64,000 bases of DNA from JANSYL01 sp965229695 (GTDB taxonomy: Bacteria; Pseudomonadota; Alphaproteobacteria; Rhodobacterales; Rhodobacteraceae). Under the pieces are notes generated by a model. The model was given only the letters and a program-made list of their open reading frames with translations. It was not told where the DNA came from and ran no database searches. Below are positions 16,029-25,234 of this stretch, piece by piece. Location: positions 496,001 to 560,000 of the forward strand of contig OZ245921.1 in assembly GCA_965229695.1 (NCBI GenBank). The letters are read 5' to 3'. Every line of letters starts with the position of its first letter. Within the stretch, counting starts at the first letter, position 1. The position numbers and the translations under genes are program-made.

Positions 16029-18470
16029 TTAGAACGGCACGTCCCCTGCGGCACCTGCGGCCACTAGAAAACGTCCAACCACATGTTTTGTTCCGGCCTT
16101 GTCGAAATCAACCCCAAGTTTGTCACCTTCCACAGATATTACGGCCCCATAGCCGAATTTCTGATGAAACACGCGGTCACCGATGGAAAAGGCGCTGTCA
16201 GCCTCGACATCGATGGTGATGGTTTTCGCCTCGGACGGTTGGTGCAGATGGCGGCGGTTCTGGTTGGCTTGCAGCCGTTTCCAACCGGGTGAGTTATAGA
16301 CATCCGCCCGCGCCGCTTTGTCTTGCAGATCGCTGGCCCGCATCATGTCGCTGACCGGCGACGCGCTGGCGGACATGCCGCCCTGATGGCCGTAAAGCCC
16401 CGGCGGCGTCAGAACCTCAACATGATCTTCGGGCAATTCATCAATGAAACGCGAGGGCATCTGGCTTTGCCACTGGCCATAGACGCGGCGGTTTCCGGCG
16501 AAAGACACGGTGCACACCTCTTCGGCCCGCGTGATGCCGACATAGGCCAGACGGCGTTCTTCCTCGAGGCCTTTGAGCCCCTCTTCATCCATCGCGCGCT
16601 GGCTTGGGAAGAGCCCATCTTCCCACCCCGGCAGGAAGATCGCCGGGAACTCTAGCCCTTTGGCGGCGTGCAGCGTCATGAGCGTGACCTTGGGTTCCCC
16701 ATCTTCCTGTTCATTGTCCATGATCAGGCTGACATGTTCCAAAAACCCTTGCAGGTTTTCGAAGGATTCCAAGGCTTTGATCAGTTCCTTGAGGTTCTCC
16801 AGCCGTCCCGGCGCTTCAGGCGTTTTGTCGTTTTGCCAATGCGCGGTGTAGCCGGATTCATCCAGGATTACCTCGGCCAGTTCTATATGGCTCAACTGCC
16901 CAGGCTTTGGCTGCTCCTCCTCCAACAGATCATCGCTGGGCCCGACCTGCCGCAACCCGCCGGACATCATCATGCGCCAGCGGTCGATCCCGTCGAGCAG
17001 CGCCTGCAATTCTTTCCCACCTTTGCCGCCAATGGCTTTCGCCTCGCAGCAGAGCCGTGCGCCTTCGACCAGGCTGACCCCGTTTGAGCGCGCCATGCGT
17101 TGGATCGTCTGCTGCGCCTTGTCGCCCAGGCCCCGTTTGGGGGTGTTCACGATGCGCTCAAAGGCCAGGTCGTCATCGGGGCTGACCACAACGCGGAAAT
17201 AGGCCATCGCATCGCGGATCTCCATCCGCTCGTAAAAGCGCGGGCCGCCAATGACGCGATAGGGCAGGCCGATGGTCAGAAACCGATCCTCAAAGGCACG
17301 CATTTGGTGCGAGGCACGGACGAGAATGGCGATTTTATCGGGACTGATCGGGTCCATGCCACGTGTGCCCTGGCCCATCGCCTCGATCTCTTCGCCAATC
17401 CAGCGGGCCTCCTCTTCGCCATCCCAATGGCCGATCAGATGCACCTTCTTCCCATCTTCGCCATCGGTCCAAAGGGTTTTGCCCAAGCGCCCCTTATTGC
17501 CCGCGATCACGGCGGAAGCAGCGGCTAGGATATGCCCAGTGGAGCGATAATTCTGCTCTAGTCGGATCACCTTGGCGCCCGGAAAATCCTTTTCAAACCG
17601 TAGGATATTGCCCACCTCGGCCCCGCGCCAGCCATAGATCGACTGATCATCATCGCCGACGACGCAAATATTGGAATGGGTCTGCGCCAAGAGCCGCAAC
17701 CACATATATTGGGCGACGTTGGTATCTTGGTACTCGTCCACCAGGATATAGCGGAACCAGCGCTGATATTGGGTCAGAACATCGGCGTTTTCTTGGAAAA
17801 TCCGGATGACGTGTAAAAGCAGGTCTCCGAAATCCACCGCGTTCAGGGTTTTCAGGCGTTCTTGATATTGGGCGTAAATCTCAACCCCGCGCCGGTTATA
17901 GGTCGCAGCATCAGCGGTGGGCACCGTGTCGGGGGTGACGGCACGGTTTTTCCAGTTGTCGATGATCCCGGCCAACATCCGCGCGGGCCAGCGTTTTTCG
18001 TCAATTTCCGCCGCGATAATCAGTTGCTTCAGCAGGCGGATTTGATCGTCGGTATCCAGGATGGTGAAATTCGATTTCAGCCCAGCCAATTCGGCATGAC
18101 GGCGCAAAAGCTTCACGCAGATGGCGTGGAAGGTGCCGAGCCAGGGCATGCCTTCGACCGCCCCGCCCATCAAATTCCCAACGCGGTTTTTCATCTCGCG
18201 CGCGGCTTTGTTTGTGAAGGTCACGGCCAGGATCTCATTGGGCCGCGCGGTTTGGGTCGACAGAAGATGCGCGATCCGGGCGGTCAGCGCTTTTGTTTTG
18301 CCGGTACCGGCCCCGGCCAGCATCAAAACCGGGCCTTCCAACGCCTCCACCGCTTCGCGCTGGGCGGGGTTCAACCCGTCAAGATAGGGCGTTGGACGCT
18401 CGGCCATGGCGCGGGCGGCAAGGCCGAGCGAGGCGGCCTCGAACGCGTCTGAATCGTCAAAACTGCTCAT
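16029..18470 (-). CDS. uvrD: ATP-dependent DNA helicase UvrD/PcrA
   Basis: An 813-residue superfamily-1A 3'-5' helicase for nucleotide excision and mismatch repair. Visible motifs: the Q motif LNPAQREAV (33-41), Walker A AGAGTGKT (52-59), TFTNKAAREMKNR, Walker B LVDEYQDTN, DDDQSIYGWRGA, LEQNYRS, and the motif V/VI region TLMTLHAAKGLEF and EERRLAYVGITRA. The C-terminal approximately 60 residues form a Tudor-like tail (FHQKFGYGAVISVEGDKLGVDFD) typical of PcrA, which contacts RNA polymerase. It has its own transcript direction and no obvious partner genes. Confidence 0.97.
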   Translation of the reverse strand: MSSFDDSDAFEAASLGLAARAMAERPTPYLDGLNPAQREAVEALEGPVLMLAGAGTGKTKALTARIAHLLSTQTARPNEILAVTFTNKAAREMKNRVGNLMGGAVEGMPWLGTFHAICVKLLRRHAELAGLKSNFTILDTDDQIRLLKQLIIAAEIDEKRWPARMLAGIIDNWKNRAVTPDTVPTADAATYNRRGVEIYAQYQERLKTLNAVDFGDLLLHVIRIFQENADVLTQYQRWFRYILVDEYQDTNVAQYMWLRLLAQTHSNICVVGDDDQSIYGWRGAEVGNILRFEKDFPGAKVIRLEQNYRSTGHILAAASAVIAGNKGRLGKTLWTDGEDGKKVHLIGHWDGEEEARWIGEEIEAMGQGTRGMDPISPDKIAILVRASHQMRAFEDRFLTIGLPYRVIGGPRFYERMEIRDAMAYFRVVVSPDDDLAFERIVNTPKRGLGDKAQQTIQRMARSNGVSLVEGARLCCEAKAIGGKGGKELQALLDGIDRWRMMMSGGLRQVGPSDDLLEEEQPKPGQLSHIELAEVILDESGYTAHWQNDKTPEAPGRLENLKELIKALESFENLQGFLEHVSLIMDNEQEDGEPKVTLMTLHAAKGLEFPAIFLPGWEDGLFPSQRAMDEEGLKGLEEERRLAYVGITRAEEVCTVSFAGNRRVYGQWQSQMPSRFIDELPEDHVEVLTPPGLYGHQGGMSASASPVSDMMRASDLQDKAARADVYNSPGWKRLQANQNRRHLHQPSEAKTITIDVEADSAFSIGDRVFHQKFGYGAVISVEGDKLGVDFDKAGTKHVVGRFLVAAGAAGDVPF

Positions 18471-18497
18471 GCGGCGCAGTATAGCTGGATTGACGCT

Positions 18498-18638
18498 TTG
18501 TTAAAGGTTTGTTCGCAAAATGTTCCAGCCTGCGCCAAAGGCCGCTGCCGGACCGGGGCGCCGCCCCGGACCCCGCCATATTTTTGGGATAAAGAGGGGG
18601 AGGCTGGACCAAGCCCTGGGGATTGGGGCAGATGGGGC
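18498..18638 (+). repeat. Dispersed intergenic element upstream of the hydroxyacid dehydrogenase
   Basis: A GC hairpin CCGGGGCG/CGCCCCGG (18553-18569) is followed by CCCCGCCATATTTTTGGGATAAAG. The same layout, hairpin then CCGGGATATTTTTG, recurs at 49390-49437. Such elements are frequent between Rhodobacteraceae genes and are non-coding. Confidence 0.5.
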
Positions 18639-19781
18639 ATGGATTATCATGCTCGATACCCGGCGCTCTCGGATTTGAAAGCGCGCGCGCGGCGGCGCAT
18701 CCCGCATTTTGTGTGGGAGTATTTGGACAGCGCAACGGGACAAGAGCATGTGACCAGGCGCAATCGGGCGGCGCTGGATGCGGTGCTGTTTCGGCCTGCG
18801 GCCTTGCGTGGAGAGGTCACGCCGGATTTATCGGTGCGGTTTTTGGGCCGGGATTACCCGGTGCCCTTTGGTATCGCACCTTTGGGCATGTCGGGGCTGA
18901 TCTGGCCCAATGCGGAGCGGCTATTGGCCAGTCACGCGGCGCGGGCGGGCATCCCCTATGGTTTGTCGACCGTTGCGACCCGCACGCCCGAAGATTTGCG
19001 CGGTGCGCAGGGTGAACAAGGGTGGTTTCAAATGTATCCGCCACGCGACCCGGCGATGCGCGATGACATGTTAAACCAGGCCAAGGCGGCTGGGTTTCAC
19101 ACCCTGGTTCTGACCGTGGATGTACCCGCCGCCTCGCGCCGGGAGCGGCAGACGCGCGGGGGCTTGGTGCAGCCGCCGCGCCTCACCCCTCGCCTGGCGT
19201 TGCAGGTAGCGCGTTGCCCGGTCTGGGCTTTGGGCATCCAGGCTATGGGCATGCCGCGAATGCGGTTGATGGATTCCTACGCGGATCAAGCAGCGTCCGG
19301 CCCCCTGCCCTCCACCGCCCATGTCGGGTACTTGCTGCGGGCCGCGCCCGATTGGGCGTATGTGCGGGCCTTGCGCGCGGCCTGGGACGGCGCGTTTGTG
19401 CTCAAAGGTGTGATGGAGCCCGAGATTGCGGCCCAAGCCGAGGCCGAAGGGGTCGACGCGGTTTGGGTATCAAACCATGCCGGGCGTCAGTTCGATGGTG
19501 CCCCGGCCAGCCTTGATGTGCTGCCGGAGGTGCGCGCGGCGACCTCCCTGCCGGTGATTATGGATAGCGGGTTAGAGGGCGGGCTGGATATTTTGCGCGC
19601 CTTGGCGCTTGGCGCGGATTTTGTGATGATGGGCCGACCCTGGCATTATGCCTTGGGGGCCTTGGGCCCGGATGGCCCGGCCCATTGGCATGACATTCTG
19701 GTCAAAGATATGGAAAGCAATATGGCCCAAATCGGGGCCGCCCGTTTTCACGACCTGGAAGACCGGGTGATCACACCATGA
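18639..19781 (+). CDS. FMN-dependent alpha-hydroxyacid dehydrogenase (LldD-like)
   Basis: A 380-residue TIM-barrel flavoenzyme of the L-lactate dehydrogenase/glycolate oxidase family, which oxidises 2-hydroxyacids to 2-oxoacids. It starts with the characteristic YPALSDLKARARRRIPHFVWEYLDSA, has the FMN-contact region FGIAPLGMSGL, the LTVDVP strand, and the catalytic His-Arg segment SNHAGRQFDGAPAS (usual form SNHGGRQLD; the Gly to Ala change is minor). Phosphate binding is at GADFVMMGRPWHYA. L-lactate is the most likely substrate but mandelate or glycolate relatives cannot be excluded. A four-base overlap joins it to the next small gene. Confidence 0.92.
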   Translation: MDYHARYPALSDLKARARRRIPHFVWEYLDSATGQEHVTRRNRAALDAVLFRPAALRGEVTPDLSVRFLGRDYPVPFGIAPLGMSGLIWPNAERLLASHAARAGIPYGLSTVATRTPEDLRGAQGEQGWFQMYPPRDPAMRDDMLNQAKAAGFHTLVLTVDVPAASRRERQTRGGLVQPPRLTPRLALQVARCPVWALGIQAMGMPRMRLMDSYADQAASGPLPSTAHVGYLLRAAPDWAYVRALRAAWDGAFVLKGVMEPEIAAQAEAEGVDAVWVSNHAGRQFDGAPASLDVLPEVRAATSLPVIMDSGLEGGLDILRALALGADFVMMGRPWHYALGALGPDGPAHWHDILVKDMESNMAQIGAARFHDLEDRVITP

Positions 19782-20143
19782 GCCTTGAAGCCGTCCTGAT
19801 CGCATTTGACGTCGCGCCCCCGTCCATCCGTAGCGGCGTGCCCGAACCCAAAGGCTGTGCAATGGGCAGCCGGGCGGAGGTGGCCGCCGTGCTGGAGGCC
19901 GAGTTTGGCCCGCTCGATTTCGGCTCGAACAACACGGGCGGGATCGGCGGCATAGACCCCGAGGGCGAAAGCCTGCTGGTGAACCTGGATCATAACAACC
20001 CCTGTTTTTGGGTCAGCCTGTCCTGGCGCGGAGGCTTTTATGACATGGACGAGCGCCTAGCGCGGATCCGACAGACGCGGCCGGACTGGTATATCTACCA
20101 CCCAATCTTGGGCGAGTGGGACCATCACCTGTCACTTCGCTGA
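19778..20143 (+). CDS. Hypothetical protein, translationally coupled to the hydroxyacid dehydrogenase
   Basis: A 121-residue protein of unknown family with no signal peptide or membrane helix. Its start overlaps the preceding stop (ATGA), a strong sign of a real coupled gene. The sequence has conserved-looking segments (GSNNTGGIGGIDPEGESLLVN, DHNNPCFWVSLSWRGG) and Trp/Tyr-rich ends, suggesting a small compact alpha/beta domain. It resembles immunity-type or SUKH-like small proteins only superficially, and I do not assign a function. Confidence 0.78.
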   Translation: MSLEAVLIAFDVAPPSIRSGVPEPKGCAMGSRAEVAAVLEAEFGPLDFGSNNTGGIGGIDPEGESLLVNLDHNNPCFWVSLSWRGGFYDMDERLARIRQTRPDWYIYHPILGEWDHHLSLR

Positions 20144-20224
20144 CGCTGCGGCACAGCATCCGGTTGCAGGTATGACGGGAGCATCCTATCAGATGCCGCA
20201 AGCGCGAACGGAGGCCACCTGACC

Positions 20225-23200
20225 ATGCCCGATTTCCAGAAAATCCTGATTGCCAACCGCGGTGAAATTGCCATCCGCGTGATGCGCGCTGCCAATGAAT
20301 TGGGCAAGCGCACCGTCGCGGTCTATGCCGAGGAAGACAAGCTGAGCTTGCACCGGTTCAAGGCGGATGAAGCCTATAAGATCGGCGAGGGCTTGGGCCC
20401 GGTCGCGGCCTATCTGTCGATTGACGAGATCATTCGCGTCGCCAAAGCCAGCGGGGCGGATGCGATCCATCCGGGCTATGGCTTGCTGAGCGAGAACCCC
20501 GATCTGGTGGATGCCTGTGCTGCTAACGGTATCACCTTCATCGGGCCCCAGGCCGAAACCATGCGCGCCCTGGGTGACAAAGCCAGCGCACGGCGTGTGG
20601 CGATTGAGGCCGATGTACCCGTCATCCCCGCGACCGAGGTTTTGGGGGATGATATGGATGTCATCCGCAAGCAGGCGGATGAGATTGGCTATCCGCTGAT
20701 GCTCAAAGCCTCTTGGGGTGGTGGCGGGCGCGGGATGCGCCCGATCTTTGGCCCCGATGAGTTGGAAGAAAAAGTCCGTGAAGGTCGGCGTGAGGCCGAA
20801 GCCGCCTTTGGCAATGGCGAGGGCTATCTAGAAAAGATGATCACCCGCGCACGTCATGTTGAGGTGCAGATCCTAGGTGATCACCATGGTAATATTTACC
20901 ACCTTTATGAGCGTGACTGCTCGGTCCAGCGCCGGAACCAAAAGGTGGTGGAACGCGCCCCTGCCCCCTACCTCAGCGCCACCCAACGCGAAGAGATCTG
21001 CCTGCTGGGTAAGAAGATTTGCGAGCATGTGAATTACCAATGCGCGGGCACGGTCGAGTTCCTGATGGATATGGAAAGCGGCAAGTTCTACTTCATCGAG
21101 GTGAACCCGCGCGTGCAGGTGGAACATACTGTCACCGAAGAGGTCACGGGCATCGACATTGTGCGCGCCCAAATCCTGATCTCCGAAGGCAAGCTGCTGG
21201 CCGCGGCAACCGGTGTGGCCAGCCAGTATGACGTGAAGCTGGATGGCCATGCGATCCAGTGCCGGGTCACGACCGAAGACCCCACCAACAACTTCATCCC
21301 CGATTATGGCCGCATCACCGCCTATCGCGGGGCCACTGGCATGGGCATCCGCCTGGATGGCGGCACGGCCTATTCCGGCGCGGTCATCACGCGCTACTAC
21401 GATAGCCTGCTCGAAAAAGTCACGGCCTGGGCCCCAACACCCGAGGCAGCGATTGCCCGGATGGACCGCGCCCTGCGCGAATTCCGCATTCGCGGCGTCA
21501 GCACCAATATCGCCTTTGTCGAAAACCTGCTGAAGCACCCGACCTTTTTGTCGAACCAATACACAACCAAGTTCATCGATGAGACCGATGAACTGTTCGA
21601 TTTCAAACCGCGCCGGGATCGTGCGACGCGCATCCTGACCTATGTCGCCGATATCACCGTGAACGGTCATCCCGAGACCGAGGGCCGCCCGGCCCTGGCC
21701 AGCGACGTGAAAACCCCCAAGCCACCCGCCCTGCGCGGCACAGCGCCCGATGGCACCAGGCAGCTTCTGGACAAAAAGGGCCCCGAAGCCGTCGCAAAAT
21801 GGATGAAAGCGCAAAAGCAGCTTTTGATCACCGACACCACCATGCGCGATGGGCACCAATCGCTTTTGGCGACACGCATGCGCTCGATCGATATGATCAA
21901 GGCGGCACCCGCTTATGCCGCGAACCTGCCGCAGCTTTTCAGTGTGGAATGCTGGGGCGGCGCCACCTTTGATGTGGCCTATCGCTTCTTGCAGGAATGC
22001 CCCTGGCAACGCCTGCGCGACATTCGCGCGGCGATGCCCAATATCATGACGCAGATGCTGCTGCGCGGGGCCAATGGCGTCGGCTACACCAATTACCCCG
22101 ATAATGTGGTGCAGGCCTTTGTCGCGCGGGCGGCGGGCTCGGGCGTGGATGTCTTCCGCGTGTTCGACAGTTTGAACTGGGTCGAAAACATGCGCGTCGC
22201 CATGGACGCGGTGCAGGAAACCGGCAAAATCTGCGAAGGCACGATCTGCTACACCGGCAATATCCTGGACCCCGACCGCGCCAAATATGACGTGAAATAC
22301 TATGTCGCCATGGCCAAAGAGCTTGAGGCAGCGGGCGCGCATATCCTGGGTCTGAAAGATATGGCAGGCCTGTTGAAGCCCGCGGCGGGCGAGGTGCTGA
22401 TCCCGGCGCTGAAAGATGCGGTCGATCTTCCGATCCATTTCCACACCCATGATACGGCCGGTGTGGCGTCGGGCACGATCCTGGCGGCCTCGGCTGCGGG
22501 CGTGGATGCGGTCGATTGTGCGATGGATGCGCTATCAGGCAACACCAGCCAGGCGACACTGGGAACGGTGGTCGAATCCTTGCGCTTCACCGAGCGCGAC
22601 ACCGGCCTTGATATCGGCGCGATCCGCGAGATCAGCGATTACTGGGAAACCGTGCGCGCCCATTATGCCGCCTTTGAAAGCGGTATGCAGGCCCCAGCCT
22701 CGGAAGTGTATCTGCATGAAATGCCCGGTGGGCAGTTCACCAACCTCAAGGCGCAGGCGCGGTCGATGGGCTTGGAGGATCGCTGGCACGAAGTGGCGCA
22801 GATGTATGCCGATGTGAACCAGATGTTCGGTGACATCGTGAAGGTGACGCCCTCGTCCAAGGTTGTGGGTGACATGGCGCTGATGATGGTCAGCCAAGGC
22901 CTCAGCCGTGAAGACGTGGAAAACCCCAAGAAAGACGTGGCCTTCCCCGATAGCGTGATCGACATGATGCGCGGCAATCTGGGCCAGCCCCCGGGTGGCT
23001 TCCCGCCAGGCATCCTGAAGAAGGTGCTGAAAGATGAACAGCCAGTGCTGGAGCGCCCAGGCAAAAACGTGCCCGCCGTCGATCTGGAAAAGGCACGCGA
23101 CGCTGTCGCCGCCGAACTGGAGCTGGAGGTCGATGACGAAGACCTAATGGGATACCTTATGTATCCGAAAGTCTTCACAGATTACGCCACGCGCCACAAA

Positions 23201-23665
23201 GATTATGGCCCGGTTCGGACCCTGCCGACGCGAACATTCTTTTATGGAATGGAACCCGGTGAAGAGATTGAGGCCGAGATCGATCCGGGCGTGTCGCTGG
23301 TCATTCAATTGCAAGCCGTTGGTGAAACAAATGAAGAAGGCGAAGTGCGCGTCTTTTTCGAGTTGAACGGCCAGCCGCGCACCATCCGCGTGCCGAACCG
23401 GAAAATCGCCGGGGCCCAAGCGAAACGGGCCAAAGCTGATCCGGGCAACCCCAACCACCTGGGTGCACCCATGCCGGGCGTGGTGGCCTCGGTCGGGGTC
23501 AGCGCCGGTCAGAAGGTGGCGCAGGGTGACCTGCTGCTGACCATTGAGGCGATGAAAATGGAAACCGGAATTCACGCCGAACGCGATGCGGTGATTAAGG
23601 CTGTCCATATTACGCCGGGCGGTCAAATTGATGCAAAAGACCTATTAATTGAGTACGAGGCTTAA
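20225..23665 (+). CDS. pyc: Pyruvate carboxylase
   Basis: A 1146-residue single-chain anaplerotic enzyme that makes oxaloacetate from pyruvate and bicarbonate using ATP and biotin. Domain order is the standard one: biotin carboxylase (about 1-455; LIANRGEIAIRVMRA, ATP-grasp KASWGGGGRGMR, EVNPRVQVEHTVTE), carboxyltransferase (about 535-800; TTMRDGHQSLLATRMR, FHTHDT metal ligands), the tetramerisation domain, and a C-terminal biotinyl domain with the EAMKMET motif and biotin-carrying Lys1111. GGAGG precedes the start. It stands alone between the small unknown gene and the pilin-like cluster. Confidence 0.98.
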   Translation: MPDFQKILIANRGEIAIRVMRAANELGKRTVAVYAEEDKLSLHRFKADEAYKIGEGLGPVAAYLSIDEIIRVAKASGADAIHPGYGLLSENPDLVDACAANGITFIGPQAETMRALGDKASARRVAIEADVPVIPATEVLGDDMDVIRKQADEIGYPLMLKASWGGGGRGMRPIFGPDELEEKVREGRREAEAAFGNGEGYLEKMITRARHVEVQILGDHHGNIYHLYERDCSVQRRNQKVVERAPAPYLSATQREEICLLGKKICEHVNYQCAGTVEFLMDMESGKFYFIEVNPRVQVEHTVTEEVTGIDIVRAQILISEGKLLAAATGVASQYDVKLDGHAIQCRVTTEDPTNNFIPDYGRITAYRGATGMGIRLDGGTAYSGAVITRYYDSLLEKVTAWAPTPEAAIARMDRALREFRIRGVSTNIAFVENLLKHPTFLSNQYTTKFIDETDELFDFKPRRDRATRILTYVADITVNGHPETEGRPALASDVKTPKPPALRGTAPDGTRQLLDKKGPEAVAKWMKAQKQLLITDTTMRDGHQSLLATRMRSIDMIKAAPAYAANLPQLFSVECWGGATFDVAYRFLQECPWQRLRDIRAAMPNIMTQMLLRGANGVGYTNYPDNVVQAFVARAAGSGVDVFRVFDSLNWVENMRVAMDAVQETGKICEGTICYTGNILDPDRAKYDVKYYVAMAKELEAAGAHILGLKDMAGLLKPAAGEVLIPALKDAVDLPIHFHTHDTAGVASGTILAASAAGVDAVDCAMDALSGNTSQATLGTVVESLRFTERDTGLDIGAIREISDYWETVRAHYAAFESGMQAPASEVYLHEMPGGQFTNLKAQARSMGLEDRWHEVAQMYADVNQMFGDIVKVTPSSKVVGDMALMMVSQGLSREDVENPKKDVAFPDSVIDMMRGNLGQPPGGFPPGILKKVLKDEQPVLERPGKNVPAVDLEKARDAVAAELELEVDDEDLMGYLMYPKVFTDYATRHKDYGPVRTLPTRTFFYGMEPGEEIEAEIDPGVSLVIQLQAVGETNEEGEVRVFFELNGQPRTIRVPNRKIAGAQAKRAKADPGNPNHLGAPMPGVVASVGVSAGQKVAQGDLLLTIEAMKMETGIHAERDAVIKAVHITPGGQIDAKDLLIEYEA

Positions 23666-23751
23666 CTTAAATCCGGCTTAGTCTTGCCTTAAATCAGACT
23701 TACTTCTTGGACATCCTAAAAGGGCATTTTTACAACTTTTAGGATGTTCCA
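23666..23751 (+). promoter_or_regulatory. Control region of the pilin-like cluster: 22-bp direct repeat and SD-masking hairpin
   Basis: Two near-copies of CTTAAATC..(A/G)CTTA.TCTTG lie head to tail at 23666-23687 and 23688-23709. Then ACATCCTAAAAG (23711-23722) pairs perfectly with 23736-23747 around a 13-base loop. The AGGA at 23741-23744, eight bases before the ATG at 23752, lies in the right arm, so folding would hide the ribosome site of the first pilin-like gene. The hairpin could instead be a DNA operator. Confidence 0.6.
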
Positions 23752-24450
23752 ATGGATATTCGCACGTTCATTAAGGATGATTCCGGTGCCGTGACCGTTG
23801 ATTGGGTCGTCCTCACCGGTGCCACCGTCGGCTTGGGCCTGGCAACCATGGGGGTTGTCTCGGGCGGGATTGAGAACCTGAGTACCGACGTTTCTAATCA
23901 GATGAGAAATCAAGAGGTTGGCGGGCTATTCAGCAATTGGGGCGCGGCCTCGATCCTGGCCAGCGCAGATTTTACAAATGGCGATATGGGCGGCTGGGTC
24001 GGCGGCCAGGTGATGGCCCCTATCGAGGCTTTGGGCGAAATGCTGGTTCTGGGGCCGGGGCAGTCGACCTCGCTTAGCCTAGAGGTGCCAGAAGGCGCTG
24101 AAACGGCTACGCTCAGCTTCGATCTGATCGGCGGCGACAGCCTGGATAACGAGGTGGCGACCATTACCACCAATGGCACCACCGTGACCCTGGCGCGCGG
24201 ACTGCATAATGGCACCATGACCTTCACCACACCCGATGTGGAAGGCGTGACCGTCAATACCGAGGTGATCCAATCCGGCACCAATATCGGTGGCAATGGC
24301 CCCTCAAGCTGGCGCGATTCCGTGACCCGCGTGTCTGTGACGGTCGATGATCCCGGCACTGATTTGGAGCTTGGCATGACCTCGGGCGCGAACCAGCATA
24401 TTGGCGACGAATTCTTCGGCATCGACAATGTGGAAGTCGAAGCTCAGTGA
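23752..24450 (+). CDS. Pilin-like N-terminus fused to a beta-rich domain, paralogue 1
   Basis: A 232-residue protein. A short leader (MDIRTFIKDDSG) is followed by AVTVDWVVLTGATVGLGLATMGVVS, a hydrophobic helix whose start matches type IVb Flp prepilins: Gly before the cut, acidic residue at +5 (Asp) and an aromatic at +6 (Trp). Residues about 65-232 form a Thr/Val-rich, Cys-free region with FTNGDMGGWVGG, ATLSFDLIGGDSLDNE, SVTVDDPG and the ending DEFFGIDNVEVE, a pattern common in jelly-roll extracellular domains. Three paralogues follow. Processing by a TadV-type peptidase and surface display are inferred; no Tad genes lie in the window. It overlaps paralogue 2 by four bases. Confidence 0.85.
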   Translation: MDIRTFIKDDSGAVTVDWVVLTGATVGLGLATMGVVSGGIENLSTDVSNQMRNQEVGGLFSNWGAASILASADFTNGDMGGWVGGQVMAPIEALGEMLVLGPGQSTSLSLEVPEGAETATLSFDLIGGDSLDNEVATITTNGTTVTLARGLHNGTMTFTTPDVEGVTVNTEVIQSGTNIGGNGPSSWRDSVTRVSVTVDDPGTDLELGMTSGANQHIGDEFFGIDNVEVEAQ

Positions 24451-25124
24451 CCCTTCTGCGCCGGTTTCTACAAAATGAATCCGGCGCAATCACCGTTGAT
24501 TGGGTTGTGCTGACCGGGGCAACCGTTGGCTTGGGCCTGGCGGGGATGGCTGTGGTTTCAGGCGGGGTCGAAGACCTGGCAAACGATACCGACAGCGCCC
24601 TACGCGGCACCCCCATTGGTGTGAGTTTCTCCAACATTACGGGCCTCTTTTCGACCGATTTCTCCTCGGGCGCGTCGGGCTGGTTTGGGGGCACGCCGAT
24701 CACCCTGGCAGGCTTTGGCGAGGTTTTGCAAATCGGCGAGGGCAGTCGCGCGGAAATGCAGCTTGAACTACCAGATGGCACCGAACAGGCCACGGTCAGC
24801 TTTGATCTGATCGCCGCAGACGATTTGAACAACGATCCGGCCACCATCTTTATCAATGGCCAAGCGGTCGCGGTTTATCGCGACAACCATGGCCGCGTCA
24901 GCCTAAGCGACAATGGCGTGGCCGGTATCTCGGTCGCGGCCGAGCAGCATTACACCAATAACCCTGTCGGTGCCGGCGATCAGGGCCATGACAGCCGCGT
25001 GACCTATACCATCACGGTGGACGATCCGGGGCCCACCCTGACCTTCGGCGTGCATTCGGGCACCGATGACGGCATCGCCGATGAGTTCTACGCCATTGAT
25101 GACGTGGATATTCAGTCGGGCTAA
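24447..25124 (+). CDS. Pilin-like N-terminus fused to a beta-rich domain, paralogue 2
   Basis: A 225-residue paralogue starting at GTG 24447, overlapping paralogue 1 (GTGA). Leader MTLLRRFLQNESG, then AITVDWVVLTGATVGLGLAGMAVVS with the same Asp+5/Trp+6 pattern. The C-terminal domain keeps the FSSGASGWFGG, ATVSFDLIAADDLNND, TIFINGQAV and ITVDDPG motifs and ends with DEFYAIDDVDIQ. No cysteines are present. Tight coupling with paralogue 1 suggests the two products are made together, possibly as partner subunits. Confidence 0.85.
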   Translation: MTLLRRFLQNESGAITVDWVVLTGATVGLGLAGMAVVSGGVEDLANDTDSALRGTPIGVSFSNITGLFSTDFSSGASGWFGGTPITLAGFGEVLQIGEGSRAEMQLELPDGTEQATVSFDLIAADDLNNDPATIFINGQAVAVYRDNHGRVSLSDNGVAGISVAAEQHYTNNPVGAGDQGHDSRVTYTITVDDPGPTLTFGVHSGTDDGIADEFYAIDDVDIQSG

Positions 25125-25234
25125 CGGGCCCCGCGCGACCGCCCTGCCCCAGGCTGGCCCCAATCCGGTACAGTTTTCGCCAAAGTGTTGCGCATAATGT
25201 GTCTACACTTCGTCTCAAATTAGGGAGACTCAAG

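Noticed and set aside
20873..22450. A 525-codon open frame antisense to pyc
   Set aside because: It mirrors the pyc frame in GC-rich DNA, has no ribosome site or recognisable domain, and pyc is unmistakable on the other strand.
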